In this document: piece by piece, positions 15,406 to 25,043 of the stretch | Layout of the letters: every line of letters starts with the position of its first letter | Position numbering within the stretch: position 1 is the first letter of the stretch | Assembly (NCBI GenBank): GCA_002733645.1 | Contig: NVWL01000010.1 | Location: forward strand, 1 to 64,000 | Origin: Oceanobacter sp. | Lineage (GTDB): Bacteria; Pseudomonadota; Gammaproteobacteria; Pseudomonadales; Oceanobacteraceae | DNA: 64,000 bases | Reading direction: 5' to 3' | The notes under the pieces: generated by a model | Databases searched by the model: none | Seen by the model: only the letters and a program-made list of their open reading frames with translations | Told to the model about the DNA's origin: nothing | Program-made: the position numbers and the translations under genes

Positions 15406-16569
15406 ATGACAGCTCTGCATTTATGTCTCGTCACAGAGACGTACCTTCCTGAAGTAAATGGCGTTGCTAATTCATTGCAACGTTTACTTTCCCATCTGAA
15501 CTCGGATGTGTTTCGAGTCAGTATTATTCGAACGTCCCCTAAAGTGGATTACCCTCAAGCCGCCAATGAAATTTGGGTGCGTGGTTTGTCTGTGCCGCAA
15601 TACCCAGATATTCAATTGGGTTTACCTGCTGGGCAGCGAATTCGGCGCGCATGGCGAGAAGATCCTCCCGATATTGTTTATGTTGCTACGGAAGGCATGT
15701 TGGGAGCATCTGCGGTTGCCCAGGCGCGTTACATGGCAATTCCTGTGATTAGCGCCTTTCATACGAACTTTCATCGTTACAGCGGTTACTACGGCATGGG
15801 CTGGATTCACACTGCAGTAATGATGTGGATGCGTCGTTTTCATAACCGAACTGAGGCGACGTTAGTGCCGTCTCGTTCAATGGTGAAAGAATTAACTGCC
15901 GAGGGGATTGATCGTGTTGAATGGTTACCGCATGGGGTAGATTGCGAGCATTTTACGCCTAACCTTCGAAGCCAGCACTTACGTCGAGCTTGGGCAAGTC
16001 ATGATGAAACGGTACTTTTGTATGTGGGGCGATTAGCCGCCGAGAAAAATTTGCGCGTTGCTTTAGAGGCCGCAGAAGTTGCTCGTAAGGAAGGCTTCAA
16101 TATTCGTATGGTGGTTGTCGGTGAGGGGCCGCTAAGACATGAGCTTGAAACGCTATACCCGCACGCTGTATTTACAGGGGTAAAAACAGGAAATGAATTA
16201 GCCCGTCATTACGCGTCAGCTGACGTATTTCTTATGCCAAGCCAAACGGAAACCTTTGGGTTGGTCACGCTGGAGGCGATGGCCAGTGGCTTGCCGATAG
16301 TGGCCTACAATATGGCGGCGGCTGGGGAGTGTGTGCGTCCAGGTGTCGATGGCTACTTGGCAGCGAATGAATCGCCTGAGGCGTTTTATGAGGCACTTCA
16401 AGCGCTACTGATGTCTGATTCAACTCTGATGGGAATTGATGCCAGAGCACAGGCTGAAAGTTTGTCTTGGCACATGGTGGCTCGTCAATTTGAACGTCGC
16501 TTATTTGAAATCGTTGCTGAACAAGACGCCAGTACCGATTTGGTACAGCCTTTGCAAAACCCTTTTTGA
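15406..16569 (+). CDS. GT4-family glycosyltransferase, paralogue of 3464-4693
   Basis: 387 residues, GT-B fold. The same opening block is present (LCLVTETYLPEVNGVANSL), as are ATEGMLG, SAFHTNFHRYSGYYG, YVGRLAAEKNL, VVVGEGPL and the canonical EX7E loop SQTETFGLVTLEAMASG. It should transfer a sugar from a nucleotide donor to a lipid acceptor at the inner membrane, as in bacterial glycolipid synthesis. It differs from its paralogue in the intact EX7E motif and in lacking the Ser/Thr-rich tail and the PAP2 partner. GGTAAGAG precedes the ATG. A 104-residue unknown gene follows 28 nt later. Confidence 0.87.
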   Translation: MTALHLCLVTETYLPEVNGVANSLQRLLSHLNSDVFRVSIIRTSPKVDYPQAANEIWVRGLSVPQYPDIQLGLPAGQRIRRAWREDPPDIVYVATEGMLGASAVAQARYMAIPVISAFHTNFHRYSGYYGMGWIHTAVMMWMRRFHNRTEATLVPSRSMVKELTAEGIDRVEWLPHGVDCEHFTPNLRSQHLRRAWASHDETVLLYVGRLAAEKNLRVALEAAEVARKEGFNIRMVVVGEGPLRHELETLYPHAVFTGVKTGNELARHYASADVFLMPSQTETFGLVTLEAMASGLPIVAYNMAAAGECVRPGVDGYLAANESPEAFYEALQALLMSDSTLMGIDARAQAESLSWHMVARQFERRLFEIVAEQDASTDLVQPLQNPF

Positions 16570-16597
16570 TAATATTATTAAAAAGGGTGGGGAACGT

Positions 16598-16912
16598 ATG
16601 GTTGAGTTTAATCGCCGCAGTATTGCATTACTGCGGAGTATTAAAAAACTTGCCCGAGATGAGGTCGGTGCCGACATTCATTTTAACTCACCAACACTAG
16701 AACAAGATTTAAGGCTAGTGGTGAAAAGCGGTGTCAGCGCTGAGTTGTTAGCACTGGTTGAAGATTTTCTACCCACTCAAGCGCCAGCGGCTAAGCCACA
16801 ACCTATGCAGGAAAGAAGGGTGTATCGTGGTTGTGAGCTATTGATGGATGATGCTGAGCGTCAGCGAGAAACGGCCCCAAAGCGCTATCGTGGTCAGTTG
16901 GTGACGGCGTAA
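16598..16912 (+). CDS. Hypothetical protein, 104 residues
   Basis: No family recognised. The first 70 residues look like a compact helical domain (SIALLRSIKKLARDEVG, then LLALVEDFLP), followed by a Pro/Ala/Gln linker and a basic tail (RRVYRGCELL ... KRYRGQLVTA). It begins 28 nt after the glycosyltransferase stop behind GGGTGGGG, so it is probably co-transcribed with it. The start at 16598 is preferred because earlier ATGs in the frame lie inside the glycosyltransferase gene. Confidence 0.65.
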   Translation: MVEFNRRSIALLRSIKKLARDEVGADIHFNSPTLEQDLRLVVKSGVSAELLALVEDFLPTQAPAAKPQPMQERRVYRGCELLMDDAERQRETAPKRYRGQLVTA

Positions 16913-17004
16913 TATTGACTCTTTTTGGTGCAATGATTTTATGTAGTGTGTCAAAAAGATACACTTGTATTGAAGTGGCACTTAAAACTATCCGCTTTTA
17001 AACA

Positions 17005-17018
17005 TTGACCCACATCAA
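17005..17018 (+). promoter_or_regulatory. ANR/FNR box 1 upstream of ccoM-like gene
   Basis: TTGAC-CCAC-ATCAA, one mismatch from TTGAT-N4-ATCAA. Centred 51 bp upstream of box 2. Confidence 0.65.
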
Positions 17019-17055
17019 TGATACCTCTGTGATTTAAACATAATGATTACCTCGC

Positions 17056-17069
17056 TTGATTCAGGTCAA
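17056..17069 (+). promoter_or_regulatory. ANR/FNR box 2 upstream of ccoM-like gene
   Basis: TTGAT-TCAG-GTCAA, one mismatch from consensus. A -10-like TAAATT at 17091-17096 puts the box centre at about -41.5, the normal activating position. Confidence 0.75.
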
Positions 17070-17146
17070 CGCCAGCACGTCATGCATTGTTAAATTAAGG
17101 CATGGCTGCAGCGACTGACGCTGTTGTAGATAACGAGGTAATAACT

Positions 17147-17266
17147 ATGTTTATTGATGAAGTGGTATTCGCAGGATTGGCGATTGTCGGTTTAACCTGC
17201 ATCTTTTTTGTGGGCGTTTACCTTGCGGTCAAAAACGATATTAAAAAGCACGGTACCGGCGAATAA
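17147..17266 (+). CDS. ccoM: CcoM-like subunit of cbb3 cytochrome c oxidase
   Basis: A 39-residue single-span membrane protein: a short polar N-terminus (MFIDEVVFAG), a helix over residues 7-28, and a charged tail (KNDIKKHGTGE). Size, the MFID start and the helix agree with the small CcoM subunit described for Pseudomonas stutzeri cbb3 oxidase, which stabilises the complex. That match is from memory. Support comes from two ANR/FNR boxes upstream, since cbb3 oxidases are low-oxygen genes. The main cco genes are not in the window, so this is an orphan copy. CGAGGTAATAACT precedes the ATG. Convergent with rlpA. Confidence 0.65.
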   Translation: MFIDEVVFAGLAIVGLTCIFFVGVYLAVKNDIKKHGTGE

Positions 17267-17276
17267 GTTTTTTAAC

Positions 17277-18050
17277 TTAGAGCTGATACCTTGCGAGCAC
17301 GACCGGCGTGTTGACGCCATTCTGCTTGAGTTCGTTTAATAGGGCGTCTAATTTGTTTTCTGGCACCGGGCCAATGCGTACTCGGTGTAATGGTTTTTCC
17401 TTGCTTGCGGTTGGGTAAACCCCAATATCCCACTGTTCTGTTGTGATGTCTGTTAAGCGTTTTTTTAGCTTGTCTGCTGCTTCAGGCGTACTTAATGCAC
17501 CAACCTGCACCCAGCGTACGGTTTGGCTTAATGGCGCTTTTAACACTTCAATAGATACTGGCGCAGTGCCTAATTTATGAATCCCTAGCTTAACGGCAGC
17601 GGCATAAGACAAATCAATGATTCGTCCTTCGTGAAATGGCCCTCTGTCGTTCACTCGCACCACCACCGATTCTTGAGTATCCGTTCGCGTGACTTTGACG
17701 TAAGCAGGGAGAGGCAGTGTTTTGTGGGCTGCCGTCATTTGATAAACATCAAAGATCTCGCCGTTTGACGTACGGTGCCCATGGAACTTCATGCCATACC
17801 AAGAAGCGATGCCTTCTTGCTTAAAGCCTGTCGCATCACTCATTAGCTCGTAGCGCTTACCCAGTACTTTGTAAGACGCTGGGTTGCCTAAAGCACTGCG
17901 GGGTTCTGATACGGGAACTGGATCGGGAATAGCTTCAACATTGGCAATGGCTTCTGGCGTGAAGTCGTCCGCGTATTGGTAGCGTGAGTTTGTAGTGCTA
18001 CATGCACTGACCAGCAATAATGTGATCAGTGCAACGAGGCTTAATTTCAT
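17277..18050 (-). CDS. rlpA: Septal/sidewall peptidoglycan hydrolase RlpA lipoprotein
   Basis: 257 residues. The lipoprotein signal peptide ends in VSAC (Cys17). The double-psi beta-barrel domain (about 75-170) shows GIASWYGMKFHGHRTSNGE and VRVNDRGPFHEGRIIDLS, with the catalytic Asp of the family in NDRGPF. A C-terminal SPOR domain (about 182-255) binds denuded glycan strands. RlpA is a lytic transglycosylase acting where stem peptides have been removed. Its start overlaps the mltB stop by 4 nt, so the two are translated together at the end of the mrdA-rodA operon. Confidence 0.93.
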   Translation of the reverse strand: MKLSLVALITLLLVSACSTTNSRYQYADDFTPEAIANVEAIPDPVPVSEPRSALGNPASYKVLGKRYELMSDATGFKQEGIASWYGMKFHGHRTSNGEIFDVYQMTAAHKTLPLPAYVKVTRTDTQESVVVRVNDRGPFHEGRIIDLSYAAAVKLGIHKLGTAPVSIEVLKAPLSQTVRWVQVGALSTPEAADKLKKRLTDITTEQWDIGVYPTASKEKPLHRVRIGPVPENKLDALLNELKQNGVNTPVVLARYQL

Positions 18051-19009
18051 TTCAGCGATTCACTTAACTGGTACACGGCCATCGCGTAGAGCTTGCTGTG
18101 GTTGTATTGTGTGATGACGTAAAAATTGTATTCGCCCAACCAAAACTCATCGCCTTGTTTGCCTTCGAGTTTGATTAAGTTAGCAGGCTTATCACCAGCC
18201 ACCGGGTAGGTCAGTGTGACGCCTGCTTTGGTTAGGTCAGATACTACATGTTGAGGTTTACGGCTCACGTTCACCAGTGGCTCATAGGAATCGCCACTGA
18301 CTTTTACTCGTTGCGTAACGGGCTCTCCGGTTTTCCAACCATGCACTTTGAAGTAATTCGCGACACTGTGAATTGCATCGATTGGGTTGCCCCATAAATC
18401 CCGTTTGCCGTCGCCATCACCATCCACGGCATACGCAAGGTAGCTTGTAGGAATAAACTGCCCATACCCCATCGCGCCTGCGTATGAGCCTTTGATGGTT
18501 CCCGGGTCTACGCCTTCGTCACGCGCTAAGGCAAACATGGCTTTAAGTTCACGCCAAAATAATGGGCGTTTAGGGTAATCAAACGCGAGTGTCGAGAGTG
18601 AATCGAGCACACGGTAGCTGCCTTGACGAGTACCGTAGTAGGTTTCAACGCCAATAATCGCTGTGATAATTTCTTTTGGAACGCCGTATTTATCTTCAGC
18701 CGCTTGCAATACCTCTGCTTGGTTTTCGAGGAAGTTCTTACCGGCATTGGTGCGCTTTTCAGTCAGAAAAATATCTTGATAGCGGGCCCAGTTCATTGTG
18801 CCTTCAGCCGGACGCTGAATGGCTTCTAATACCGAATCCATTTTTTCAGCTTGAGTGAGCCATTGCTTAACTTCTGCTGCTGGAATGCCGTAGTCTTTTT
18901 GTACTTCGGCGGTAAATTCATCAACACGCGGGTGTGTATCGTAGCCCGCAACCGCAAGCGCGCTGGAACCGGTGAAGAGTGTGGCAGCAATTAAATGTTT
19001 CAGACGCAT
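18047..19009 (-). CDS. mltB: Lytic murein transglycosylase B
   Basis: 320 residues. A signal peptide (LIAATLFTGSSALAVA) leads to a soluble periplasmic form; no lipobox is seen, unlike E. coli MltB. The catalytic Glu lies in IIGVETYYGTRQG (near residue 122). The domain continues with GYGQFIPTSYLAYAVDGDGD, an acidic loop typical of the family, and ALYQ-type ends (YAMAVYQLSESL). It cleaves the glycan strand to leave anhydro-muramic ends. It sits between rodA and rlpA as in Pseudomonas. Confidence 0.93.
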   Translation of the reverse strand: MRLKHLIAATLFTGSSALAVAGYDTHPRVDEFTAEVQKDYGIPAAEVKQWLTQAEKMDSVLEAIQRPAEGTMNWARYQDIFLTEKRTNAGKNFLENQAEVLQAAEDKYGVPKEIITAIIGVETYYGTRQGSYRVLDSLSTLAFDYPKRPLFWRELKAMFALARDEGVDPGTIKGSYAGAMGYGQFIPTSYLAYAVDGDGDGKRDLWGNPIDAIHSVANYFKVHGWKTGEPVTQRVKVSGDSYEPLVNVSRKPQHVVSDLTKAGVTLTYPVAGDKPANLIKLEGKQGDEFWLGEYNFYVITQYNHSKLYAMAVYQLSESLK

Positions 19010-19020
19010 AAAATTTAATC

Positions 19021-20172
19021 CTATTTTTTCTGTCGATGCGTATACATAGACATTATTAGGCCGAAGCCAAGCAAAAGACTAATGACGGAGGTTCCGCCGT
19101 AACTGACCAAAGGCAGAGGGACACCCACCACAGGAAGGATGCCGCTGACCATGCCTATGTTCACAAAGACATAAATGAAAAATGTAACTGACATGCTACC
19201 AGACAGCAGACGACCGAATAGAGTTTCGCAGCGACTGGAAATGTAAAGGCAGCGCAAAATGATCAAGGTATAGAGTGTGAGTAGTAAACATACGCCAATT
19301 AACCCTTGCTCTTCTGCTAACACGGCAATAATAAAATCAGTGTGGCTCTCAGGTAAAAACTCCAGTTGCGACTGGGTACCTTGAAGAAAACCTTTACCGT
19401 GTAACCCGCCTGAACCAATGGCGGTTTTGGATTGAATAATATTCCAACCAGAGCCTAACGGATCAGATTCAGGATTCAGGAAGGTCAGTACTCGTTGTTT
19501 TTGATAGGCGTGCATAACAAAAAACCACATGACCGGCGCAAGCGCTGTGACGATGGCGATCATCGAGCCGATAAGTGCCCAAGACATCCCGGCAAAGAAA
19601 AGCACCAGCAACCCTGAGGTACTGATGAGAATCGACGTGCCCAGATCGGGTTGTTTTAAAATTAACACGGTTGGAATCATAATGATCGCAAGTGCCTGTA
19701 TCAGATCCCGAAAGCGCGGAGGCACCGGACGGCTGGCCATAAACCAAGCAACAGCTAGGGGTAACGCCAACTTCACTAACTCGGAGGGTTGAAAGCGAGG
19801 CAGGGCACCAGGAAGGTCGAGCCACCGTTGAGCGCCTTTGGCCCCCACACCGGCGACTAATACCCCAATAAGCAACAAACTGCCGAAAGCTAAGGCCCAA
19901 GGTGCAATTAATTGATAGGCCCGTGGCGGAATTTGTGCGGCAACCAGCATCGCAACACCACCTAAGGCAAAGTGAATGGCTTGGCGTTTCACTACCCCAA
20001 TATCCTGACCACTGCCACTGTATAGGATCAGCAGGCCACAACAGGCAAGTAGCACAATTAACAGCAGTAAAATCAGGTCGATATGCACACGAGCGAACAG
20101 CGCGCCGCTGCGCTCAAAAGTATGGTGTTGAGCAGGCGTTGATATGGTGCGACTAAAATCAGTGCTAGCCAT
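19021..20172 (-). CDS. rodA: Rod-shape SEDS glycosyltransferase RodA
   Basis: 383 residues with ten membrane helices, the SEDS-family peptidoglycan polymerase of the elongation machinery. Recognisable blocks are RWLDLPGALPRFQPSELVK near residue 115, the loop LPESHTDFIIAVLAEEQG near residue 275, and VGVPLPLVSYGGTS near residue 350. It works with PBP2, whose stop codon overlaps its start (shared base at 20172), so translation is coupled. Confidence 0.96.
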   Translation of the reverse strand: MASTDFSRTISTPAQHHTFERSGALFARVHIDLILLLLIVLLACCGLLILYSGSGQDIGVVKRQAIHFALGGVAMLVAAQIPPRAYQLIAPWALAFGSLLLIGVLVAGVGAKGAQRWLDLPGALPRFQPSELVKLALPLAVAWFMASRPVPPRFRDLIQALAIIMIPTVLILKQPDLGTSILISTSGLLVLFFAGMSWALIGSMIAIVTALAPVMWFFVMHAYQKQRVLTFLNPESDPLGSGWNIIQSKTAIGSGGLHGKGFLQGTQSQLEFLPESHTDFIIAVLAEEQGLIGVCLLLTLYTLIILRCLYISSRCETLFGRLLSGSMSVTFFIYVFVNIGMVSGILPVVGVPLPLVSYGGTSVISLLLGFGLIMSMYTHRQKK

Positions 20173-22022
20173 TATCCTTCTGCGCCTCCGAGGTACTTAT
20201 TAATAATTTGCTGCGCAATTGGTGCCGCAGTGCGCCCTGAAGACTCGCCGTTTTCGACGATGACCGCGATGGCTATTTGTGGCTTTTCAACTGGCGCAAA
20301 CGCCATAAACCAAGCGTGATCACGTAAACGTTCTTGCAAGGCGTCGGAATCGTATTCGGCATCCTGTTCAATGCCGACCACTTGTGCGGTCCCCGTTTTA
20401 CCTGCGATCGAGAAATCAAGATTACGTTGCAATGCCCGCGCTGTTCCGTGCGCACCAATGATGACGTTTTCCATGGCTTTGGACATTCGTGCCCAGTTGT
20501 TTGAATCTTTTAGTTGGATGTCTTCAATATTACCGTGAGGCATAACAACGGGTTCGTTGTTCTCGGCAGACAACAGACGTGGAATTTGCCACTTCCCCTG
20601 ATTGGCCAGTACGGCAGTTGCGGTCGCCAGTTGTAATGGGGTGACCGTCATAAAGCCTTGACCGATGCCTAGGTTCACAGTATCGCCGGGGTACCAAGAT
20701 CCTCGCCGAGTATCTCGTTTCCAGTCGCGGTCAGGCAGTATGCCTGCGGTCGCTGAAATGACATCCGCTGACATGTCTTTGCCAAAACCAAACTGACCCA
20801 AAAATGGGGTTAAATTGTCGATGCCTGTTTTCACCGCGATGTCGTAAAAGTAGGTATCACACGACTGTACAACGGCTTGTTCTAAGTCGATACGGCCATG
20901 TCCCTCGCGCTTCCAATCACGATAAAAACGATCATCGTTTTCTAATTGAAACCAGCCCGGGTCGCGAATACTGTAGTTCCAGTTGGTGCTTCCGGCCTGC
21001 AGTGCCGCTAAGCCAATAAAAGGCTTGAGCGTAGAGGCTGGGGGGTACGTTCCCCGCGTGGCTCGGTTAAACAGTGGTTTGTCTAGGCTGGATGTGAGTT
21101 CTTCGTAGGCGGCGTATGAAATCCCCGTGACAAAAGCGTTAGGGTCGTAACCGGGGTTGCTGTACAGCGCCAGAATACCTCCTGTCTCGACTTCAATTGC
21201 CACGACCGCACCACGCCGTTCTTTAAGTAATTCGGCGGATAATAATTGCAGCCGACTGTCGAGATGCAGTGTGAGGTCTTTGCCTGGCTGAGGATCAACC
21301 CGTTCAAGTGTTCTTAGTAGGCGTCCGCGAGCGTTTGTTTCAATTTTTTCATAGCCTACTTCACCATGAAGGATGTCTTCATAGCGTGATTCGATACCAA
21401 TTTTACCAATGTGGGTCGTGGCGCTATAGCGACGCCTGTTGTCGTCATCGCGTTCAATTTTGTTCTGATCGCTTTGATTAATACGTCCAACATAACCCAG
21501 AGCATGAGCAAAGGCTTCGCCGTGTGGGTAGTGACGAATCAGCTGTGCTTCAACATCGACACCAGGTAGGTAAAAGCGGTTGACCATGACGGCGGCAATT
21601 TCTTCTTCGTTCAAGCTTTGACGAATCACCAGAGGTTCGTACGGGCGTCGATACCCACGACGTTTTTCAAACTGTTCAAGGTCTCTGTCGGTAAGGCCGA
21701 CCAGTTCGTTCAGGGACGCTAAGGTTTCTTCGAGGTTATCGACTCGTTCCGGCACGATTGTCAGGCTGTAAGCGGGGATATTCTCTGCGAGCAGTATGCC
21801 GTTACGGTCGTAGATTAACCCTCGATTGGGGGCCACAGGACGAATTTGAACCCGGTTGTTCTCTGAGAGGTTTTTGTATTTTTCATGCAGGGTGACCTGC
21901 AAATAGATCATGCGCCAAGCCAAGGCCGAAATGCAGACCAGTACTAAAATCGCGGCAGCAATCGCCCGCGCCCGAAACAAGCGGCGCTCAAACGATTTAT
22001 CCCTGATCGATTGTCCTAGCAT
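20172..22022 (-). CDS. mrdA: Penicillin-binding protein 2 (elongation transpeptidase)
   Basis: 616 residues: one N-terminal membrane anchor (about 20-40), a PBP dimerisation/pedestal domain, and a C-terminal transpeptidase domain. The catalytic serine is in STLK (PPASTLKPF), the second motif is SCD (VQSCDTYFY, the usual PBP2 form of SxN), and the third is KTGTAQ. It cross-links new peptidoglycan together with RodA and the rod complex. Upstream rlmH follows the conserved order rsfS-rlmH-mrdA-rodA. Confidence 0.97.
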   Translation of the reverse strand: MLGQSIRDKSFERRLFRARAIAAAILVLVCISALAWRMIYLQVTLHEKYKNLSENNRVQIRPVAPNRGLIYDRNGILLAENIPAYSLTIVPERVDNLEETLASLNELVGLTDRDLEQFEKRRGYRRPYEPLVIRQSLNEEEIAAVMVNRFYLPGVDVEAQLIRHYPHGEAFAHALGYVGRINQSDQNKIERDDDNRRRYSATTHIGKIGIESRYEDILHGEVGYEKIETNARGRLLRTLERVDPQPGKDLTLHLDSRLQLLSAELLKERRGAVVAIEVETGGILALYSNPGYDPNAFVTGISYAAYEELTSSLDKPLFNRATRGTYPPASTLKPFIGLAALQAGSTNWNYSIRDPGWFQLENDDRFYRDWKREGHGRIDLEQAVVQSCDTYFYDIAVKTGIDNLTPFLGQFGFGKDMSADVISATAGILPDRDWKRDTRRGSWYPGDTVNLGIGQGFMTVTPLQLATATAVLANQGKWQIPRLLSAENNEPVVMPHGNIEDIQLKDSNNWARMSKAMENVIIGAHGTARALQRNLDFSIAGKTGTAQVVGIEQDAEYDSDALQERLRDHAWFMAFAPVEKPQIAIAVIVENGESSGRTAAPIAQQIINKYLGGAEG

Positions 22023-22031
22023 AGCGATGGT

Positions 22032-22499
22032 TTACTTGTGGTAGGGGTGTCCCTGGAGGATGGTCCAGGCACGATAGATTTGTTCGGACAATAACACGCG
22101 AACAAGAGGGTGGGGCAGGGTCAATGCCGAGAGCGACCAGCGTTGCTTCGCGAGTTTCATGATGTCATCGGTCATGCCATCTGGGCCGCCAATTAATAAT
22201 GCGACATCACAGCCTAGGCCTCGCCAACCCTCGAGTTGATTGGATAATTGTTCCGTCGACCAGGGCTTTCCATCAACGGCTAATGCGACGACGTGATCGC
22301 TAGGGCGTATTGCTTTGCGCAGCGCTTCAGCTTCTTGTTGCATGGCTTTGTCGATGCTGGCATTTTTGCCACGATGGCCGGGCGAAATTTCGACCAGCTC
22401 AATCGTGCAGTCTTTGGGTAGGCGACGGGCGTATTCATGAAAGCCTTGCTCTACCCAATCAGGCATTTTATTTCCGACGGCAAGTAGCCGTAATTTCAT
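22032..22499 (-). CDS. rlmH: 23S rRNA pseudouridine-1915 N3-methyltransferase
   Basis: 155 residues, the normal length for RlmH, a SPOUT-fold methyltransferase that modifies helix 69 of 23S rRNA. Signature strings are the N-terminal [29 protein letters not shown] and the knot LLIGGPDGM, with the C-terminal [16 protein letters not shown]. The start overlaps the rsfS stop by 4 nt. Confidence 0.97.
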   Translation of the reverse strand: MKLRLLAVGNKMPDWVEQGFHEYARRLPKDCTIELVEISPGHRGKNASIDKAMQQEAEALRKAIRPSDHVVALAVDGKPWSTEQLSNQLEGWRGLGCDVALLIGGPDGMTDDIMKLAKQRWSLSALTLPHPLVRVLLSEQIYRAWTILQGHPYHK

Positions 22500-22873
22500 G
22501 CGTCGTTCTGCCCAACGTCCTGCACACCACTCTCTTGATTTCTTGCTTCTTGGGTTTCTCCCCAGAGACGTTCAAGATCGTAAAAATGGCGTGCTTGTTC
22601 GGTCATGACATGAACGACAACGTCGAACAGGTCAATGAGCACCCAGTCAGAAGAGTTACGGCCTTCAGTGCCTTTTGGACGTAGCCCTGCGTGTTTGGCT
22701 TTTTCTTCAACATTACCTGCTACGGCAGATACATGACGGCTGGAAGTACCATGTGCAATGACCATCCAGTCAGTGACTGAGGTGCGGCCGCGTACGTCGA
22801 GCACAATGATGTTTTGTGCTTTCATGTCTTCTAGAGCGTCGACGACGAGCTCTTTAATTTGCTCAGTTTGCAT
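22496..22873 (-). CDS. rsfS: Ribosome silencing factor RsfS
   Basis: 125 residues. The protein binds L14 (uL14) and blocks subunit joining when nutrients are scarce. The conserved core includes [41 protein letters not shown] and the end [13 protein letters not shown] short polar tail (about 15 residues) extends beyond the family core. It lies between nadD and rlmH, the usual order. Confidence 0.96.
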   Translation of the reverse strand: MQTEQIKELVVDALEDMKAQNIIVLDVRGRTSVTDWMVIAHGTSSRHVSAVAGNVEEKAKHAGLRPKGTEGRNSSDWVLIDLFDVVVHVMTEQARHFYDLERLWGETQEARNQESGVQDVGQNDA

Positions 22874-22879
22874 GCAGTC

Positions 22880-23593
22880 CTATCGGTATAGTTGGTGTTG
22901 TTTAATGTATTTCTGTACCTGTGTTGGGGTCAGAAAAACGATATTGTCGCCTTGCTTGATAGCTCGGCGCAAGTCAGACGCTGAGATATCCAGTTCGGGC
23001 CAGTGCAAATGACATATTTTGCCACCGCTACTGCTTAATAATGTGTCTGTGTTGCTGGCGTTCTTTTGCTTGATTTCGCCCAGCCAACCATCGCTTCGGG
23101 CGCTGTCGCCCGGGCGCGAAACCACCAAAACATTTGCATATTTTAATAAGCGCTCTGGTTGGTGCCAACGATCAAACCCGTTCCACGCATCGTTACCCAT
23201 CACCCACGTTAAACAAGCTTGGGGCCATAATCGGTGAAGCTCTTCCACGGTTGCGGCAGAATAACTCGGCTCGGCGCGTTGTAATTCTATTTCGCTTGTT
23301 TCAATACCGCCTAAGTTGCTGCCTAGCTCCCCGTTTAAGCCGCCGTTTAAGTCGCCGTTTAAGTCGCCGCCTAAATCAGCAATGGCTAAATTAAGCATGG
23401 CTAGCCGCGCTGCCCCTGAGGCAATGGGTTGCTCACGATGCGGTGGTACGTTGTTAGGAATCATCACCACACGTTCAAACCCTAACTCACGCAATCGAAC
23501 AGCGATTCGCAGATGCCCAATATGAACAGGATCAAAGGTCCCGCCCAGTAGGGCAACTGAATTGTGCTTACTTACGGACTTCACCGTTACCAA
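22880..23593 (-). CDS. nadD: Nicotinate-nucleotide adenylyltransferase with repeat insertion
   Basis: 237 residues, about 20 longer than typical NadD, which makes deamido-NAD from nicotinate mononucleotide and ATP. The nucleotidyltransferase motif [12 protein letters not shown] is near residue 17, and the second motif appears as [14 protein letters not shown] near residue 205. The extra length is an insertion near residues 72-96 made of repeated [DGEN]-L-[NG]-[GS] units, encoded by six 12-bp repeats. It falls between the core strands and does not disturb the motifs. The 5' end overlaps the proA stop by 26 nt. Confidence 0.94.
   Translation of the reverse strand: MVTVKSVSKHNSVALLGGTFDPVHIGHLRIAVRLRELGFERVVMIPNNVPPHREQPIASGAARLAMLNLAIADLGGDLNGDLNGGLNGELGSNLGGIETSEIELQRAEPSYSAATVEELHRLWPQACLTWVMGNDAWNGFDRWHQPERLLKYANVLVVSRPGDSARSDGWLGEIKQKNASNTDTLLSSSGGKICHLHWPELDISASDLRRAIKQGDNIVFLTPTQVQKYIKQHQLYR
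23307..23378 (-). repeat. 12-bp in-frame tandem repeat tract inside nadD
   Basis: Six 12-bp units on the plus strand of the form CCGTTTAAGTCG; the middle three are nearly identical and the outer ones are diverged. Each unit encodes four residues of the nadD insertion, so unit gain or loss keeps the frame. Confidence 0.9.
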
Positions 23594-24824
23594 GCACTAT
23601 GTACTTTTGCGAAGTTAAACCATCTAAACCGACAGGTCCGCGTGCGTGAATTTTATCGGTAGAGATACCAATTTCAGCGCCTAGGCCGTATTCAAAACCA
23701 TCGGCAAAACGCGTTGAGGCGTTAACCATCACTGAAGCACTGTCTACTTCGGTTAAGAAGCGACGCGCCAGCGTGTAGTTTTCAGAGATGATGGTGTCGG
23801 TGTGGTGCGAGCCATAGTGGTTGATATGGTCGATGGCTTCGTCCATGTCGTTAACCACTTTGATCGACAATACCGGCGCTAGGTATTCGGTGTGCCAGTC
23901 TTCTTCCGTGGCCGCTTTAATGTCGGTCAAAATAGCGCAGGTTGCTTCACAGCCGCGCAACTCAACGTTTAAGTGGCTGTAGGCTTCATCCAGTTGTGGC
24001 AGCATGGTTTCTGCGACATCTTTATGAATCAGTAGCGTTTCCATGGTGTTGCATGTGCCGTAGCGATGCGTCTTTGAATTGATCGCTATATTAATGGCTT
24101 TGGTGCTGTCCGCTTCGCGGTCGATGTAAACATGGCAGATGCCATCTAGGTGCTTGATTACAGCAACACGAGCGTCACGGCTAATACGTTCAATTAAACC
24201 TTTGCCACCCCGGGGTACGATAACATCAACGTATTCAGGCATCGTAATCAGTGCGCCAACGGCTTCTCGGTCGGTAGTTTCAACGACTTGGACGGCACTT
24301 TGCGGTAAGCCCGCGGCCTTTAGACCGGCACTGATGCATGCAGCGAGGGCTTTATTGGAGGCGATTGCTTCTGAGCCACCACGTAAAATGGCCGCGTTGC
24401 CTGATTTTAAGCACAAGCTTGCGGCTTCAATCGTCACGTTAGGGCGGCTTTCGTAAATAATGCCGATCACACCGAGAGGCACGCGCATTTTACCAATCTG
24501 AATACCACTAGGACGGTATTTCATGTCGGTGATTTCGCCCACAGGATCAGGCAGTGCAGCCACTTGCTCTAGGCCTTCTAACATACCGTCGATACGCGCG
24601 TCGGTTAACTCCAGACGATCAAGTAGGGCGGCATCAAGGCCGTTTTCTTGGCCGCGGGCCATGTCTTCAGCGTTGGCGGCACGCAAGGTCGCGCGTTGAG
24701 TTTCAATTTCAGCGGCAATGGCAGTTAGTGCACGGTTTTTATCTTTGGTCGATGAGCGAGCCATCGCGCGAGAAGCTGCTCGGGCTTGTTCACCCAGCGT
24801 TTGCATATAGTCAGCAACGTTCAT
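23568..24824 (-). CDS. proA: Gamma-glutamyl phosphate reductase
   Basis: 418 residues, second enzyme of proline synthesis: it reduces gamma-glutamyl phosphate to glutamate semialdehyde with NADPH. The aldehyde-dehydrogenase-type catalytic Cys is in [12 protein letters not shown] (near residue 255). NADP-binding and family strings are [17 protein letters not shown] and [14 protein letters not shown], and the end [16 protein letters not shown] is typical. Its partner proB lies 18 kb away. It heads the run proA-nadD-rsfS-rlmH-mrdA-rodA-mltB-rlpA. The 5' leader holds a small nested hairpin (24871-24905). Confidence 0.97.
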   Translation of the reverse strand: MNVADYMQTLGEQARAASRAMARSSTKDKNRALTAIAAEIETQRATLRAANAEDMARGQENGLDAALLDRLELTDARIDGMLEGLEQVAALPDPVGEITDMKYRPSGIQIGKMRVPLGVIGIIYESRPNVTIEAASLCLKSGNAAILRGGSEAIASNKALAACISAGLKAAGLPQSAVQVVETTDREAVGALITMPEYVDVIVPRGGKGLIERISRDARVAVIKHLDGICHVYIDREADSTKAINIAINSKTHRYGTCNTMETLLIHKDVAETMLPQLDEAYSHLNVELRGCEATCAILTDIKAATEEDWHTEYLAPVLSIKVVNDMDEAIDHINHYGSHHTDTIISENYTLARRFLTEVDSASVMVNASTRFADGFEYGLGAEIGISTDKIHARGPVGLDGLTSQKYIVLGNGEVRK

Positions 24825-25043
24825 CTGTGAATCCGATAGTAAAGTTGAATTAACTGAGTTGAATTATCTGAGACCTATTCATCAACTATGAATCAATAAT
24901 GGTCTTTCAAGTGTGCGATAGTATACACGAACTACTACACTGATGACTCGGGTAGCGTGTTAGTTACTATATGACACTACTAGGGTTATCGATTAGCTGC
25001 TGCTCCGAAATTATCTGATTGGTTATTCAGGAATATTAAGGAT

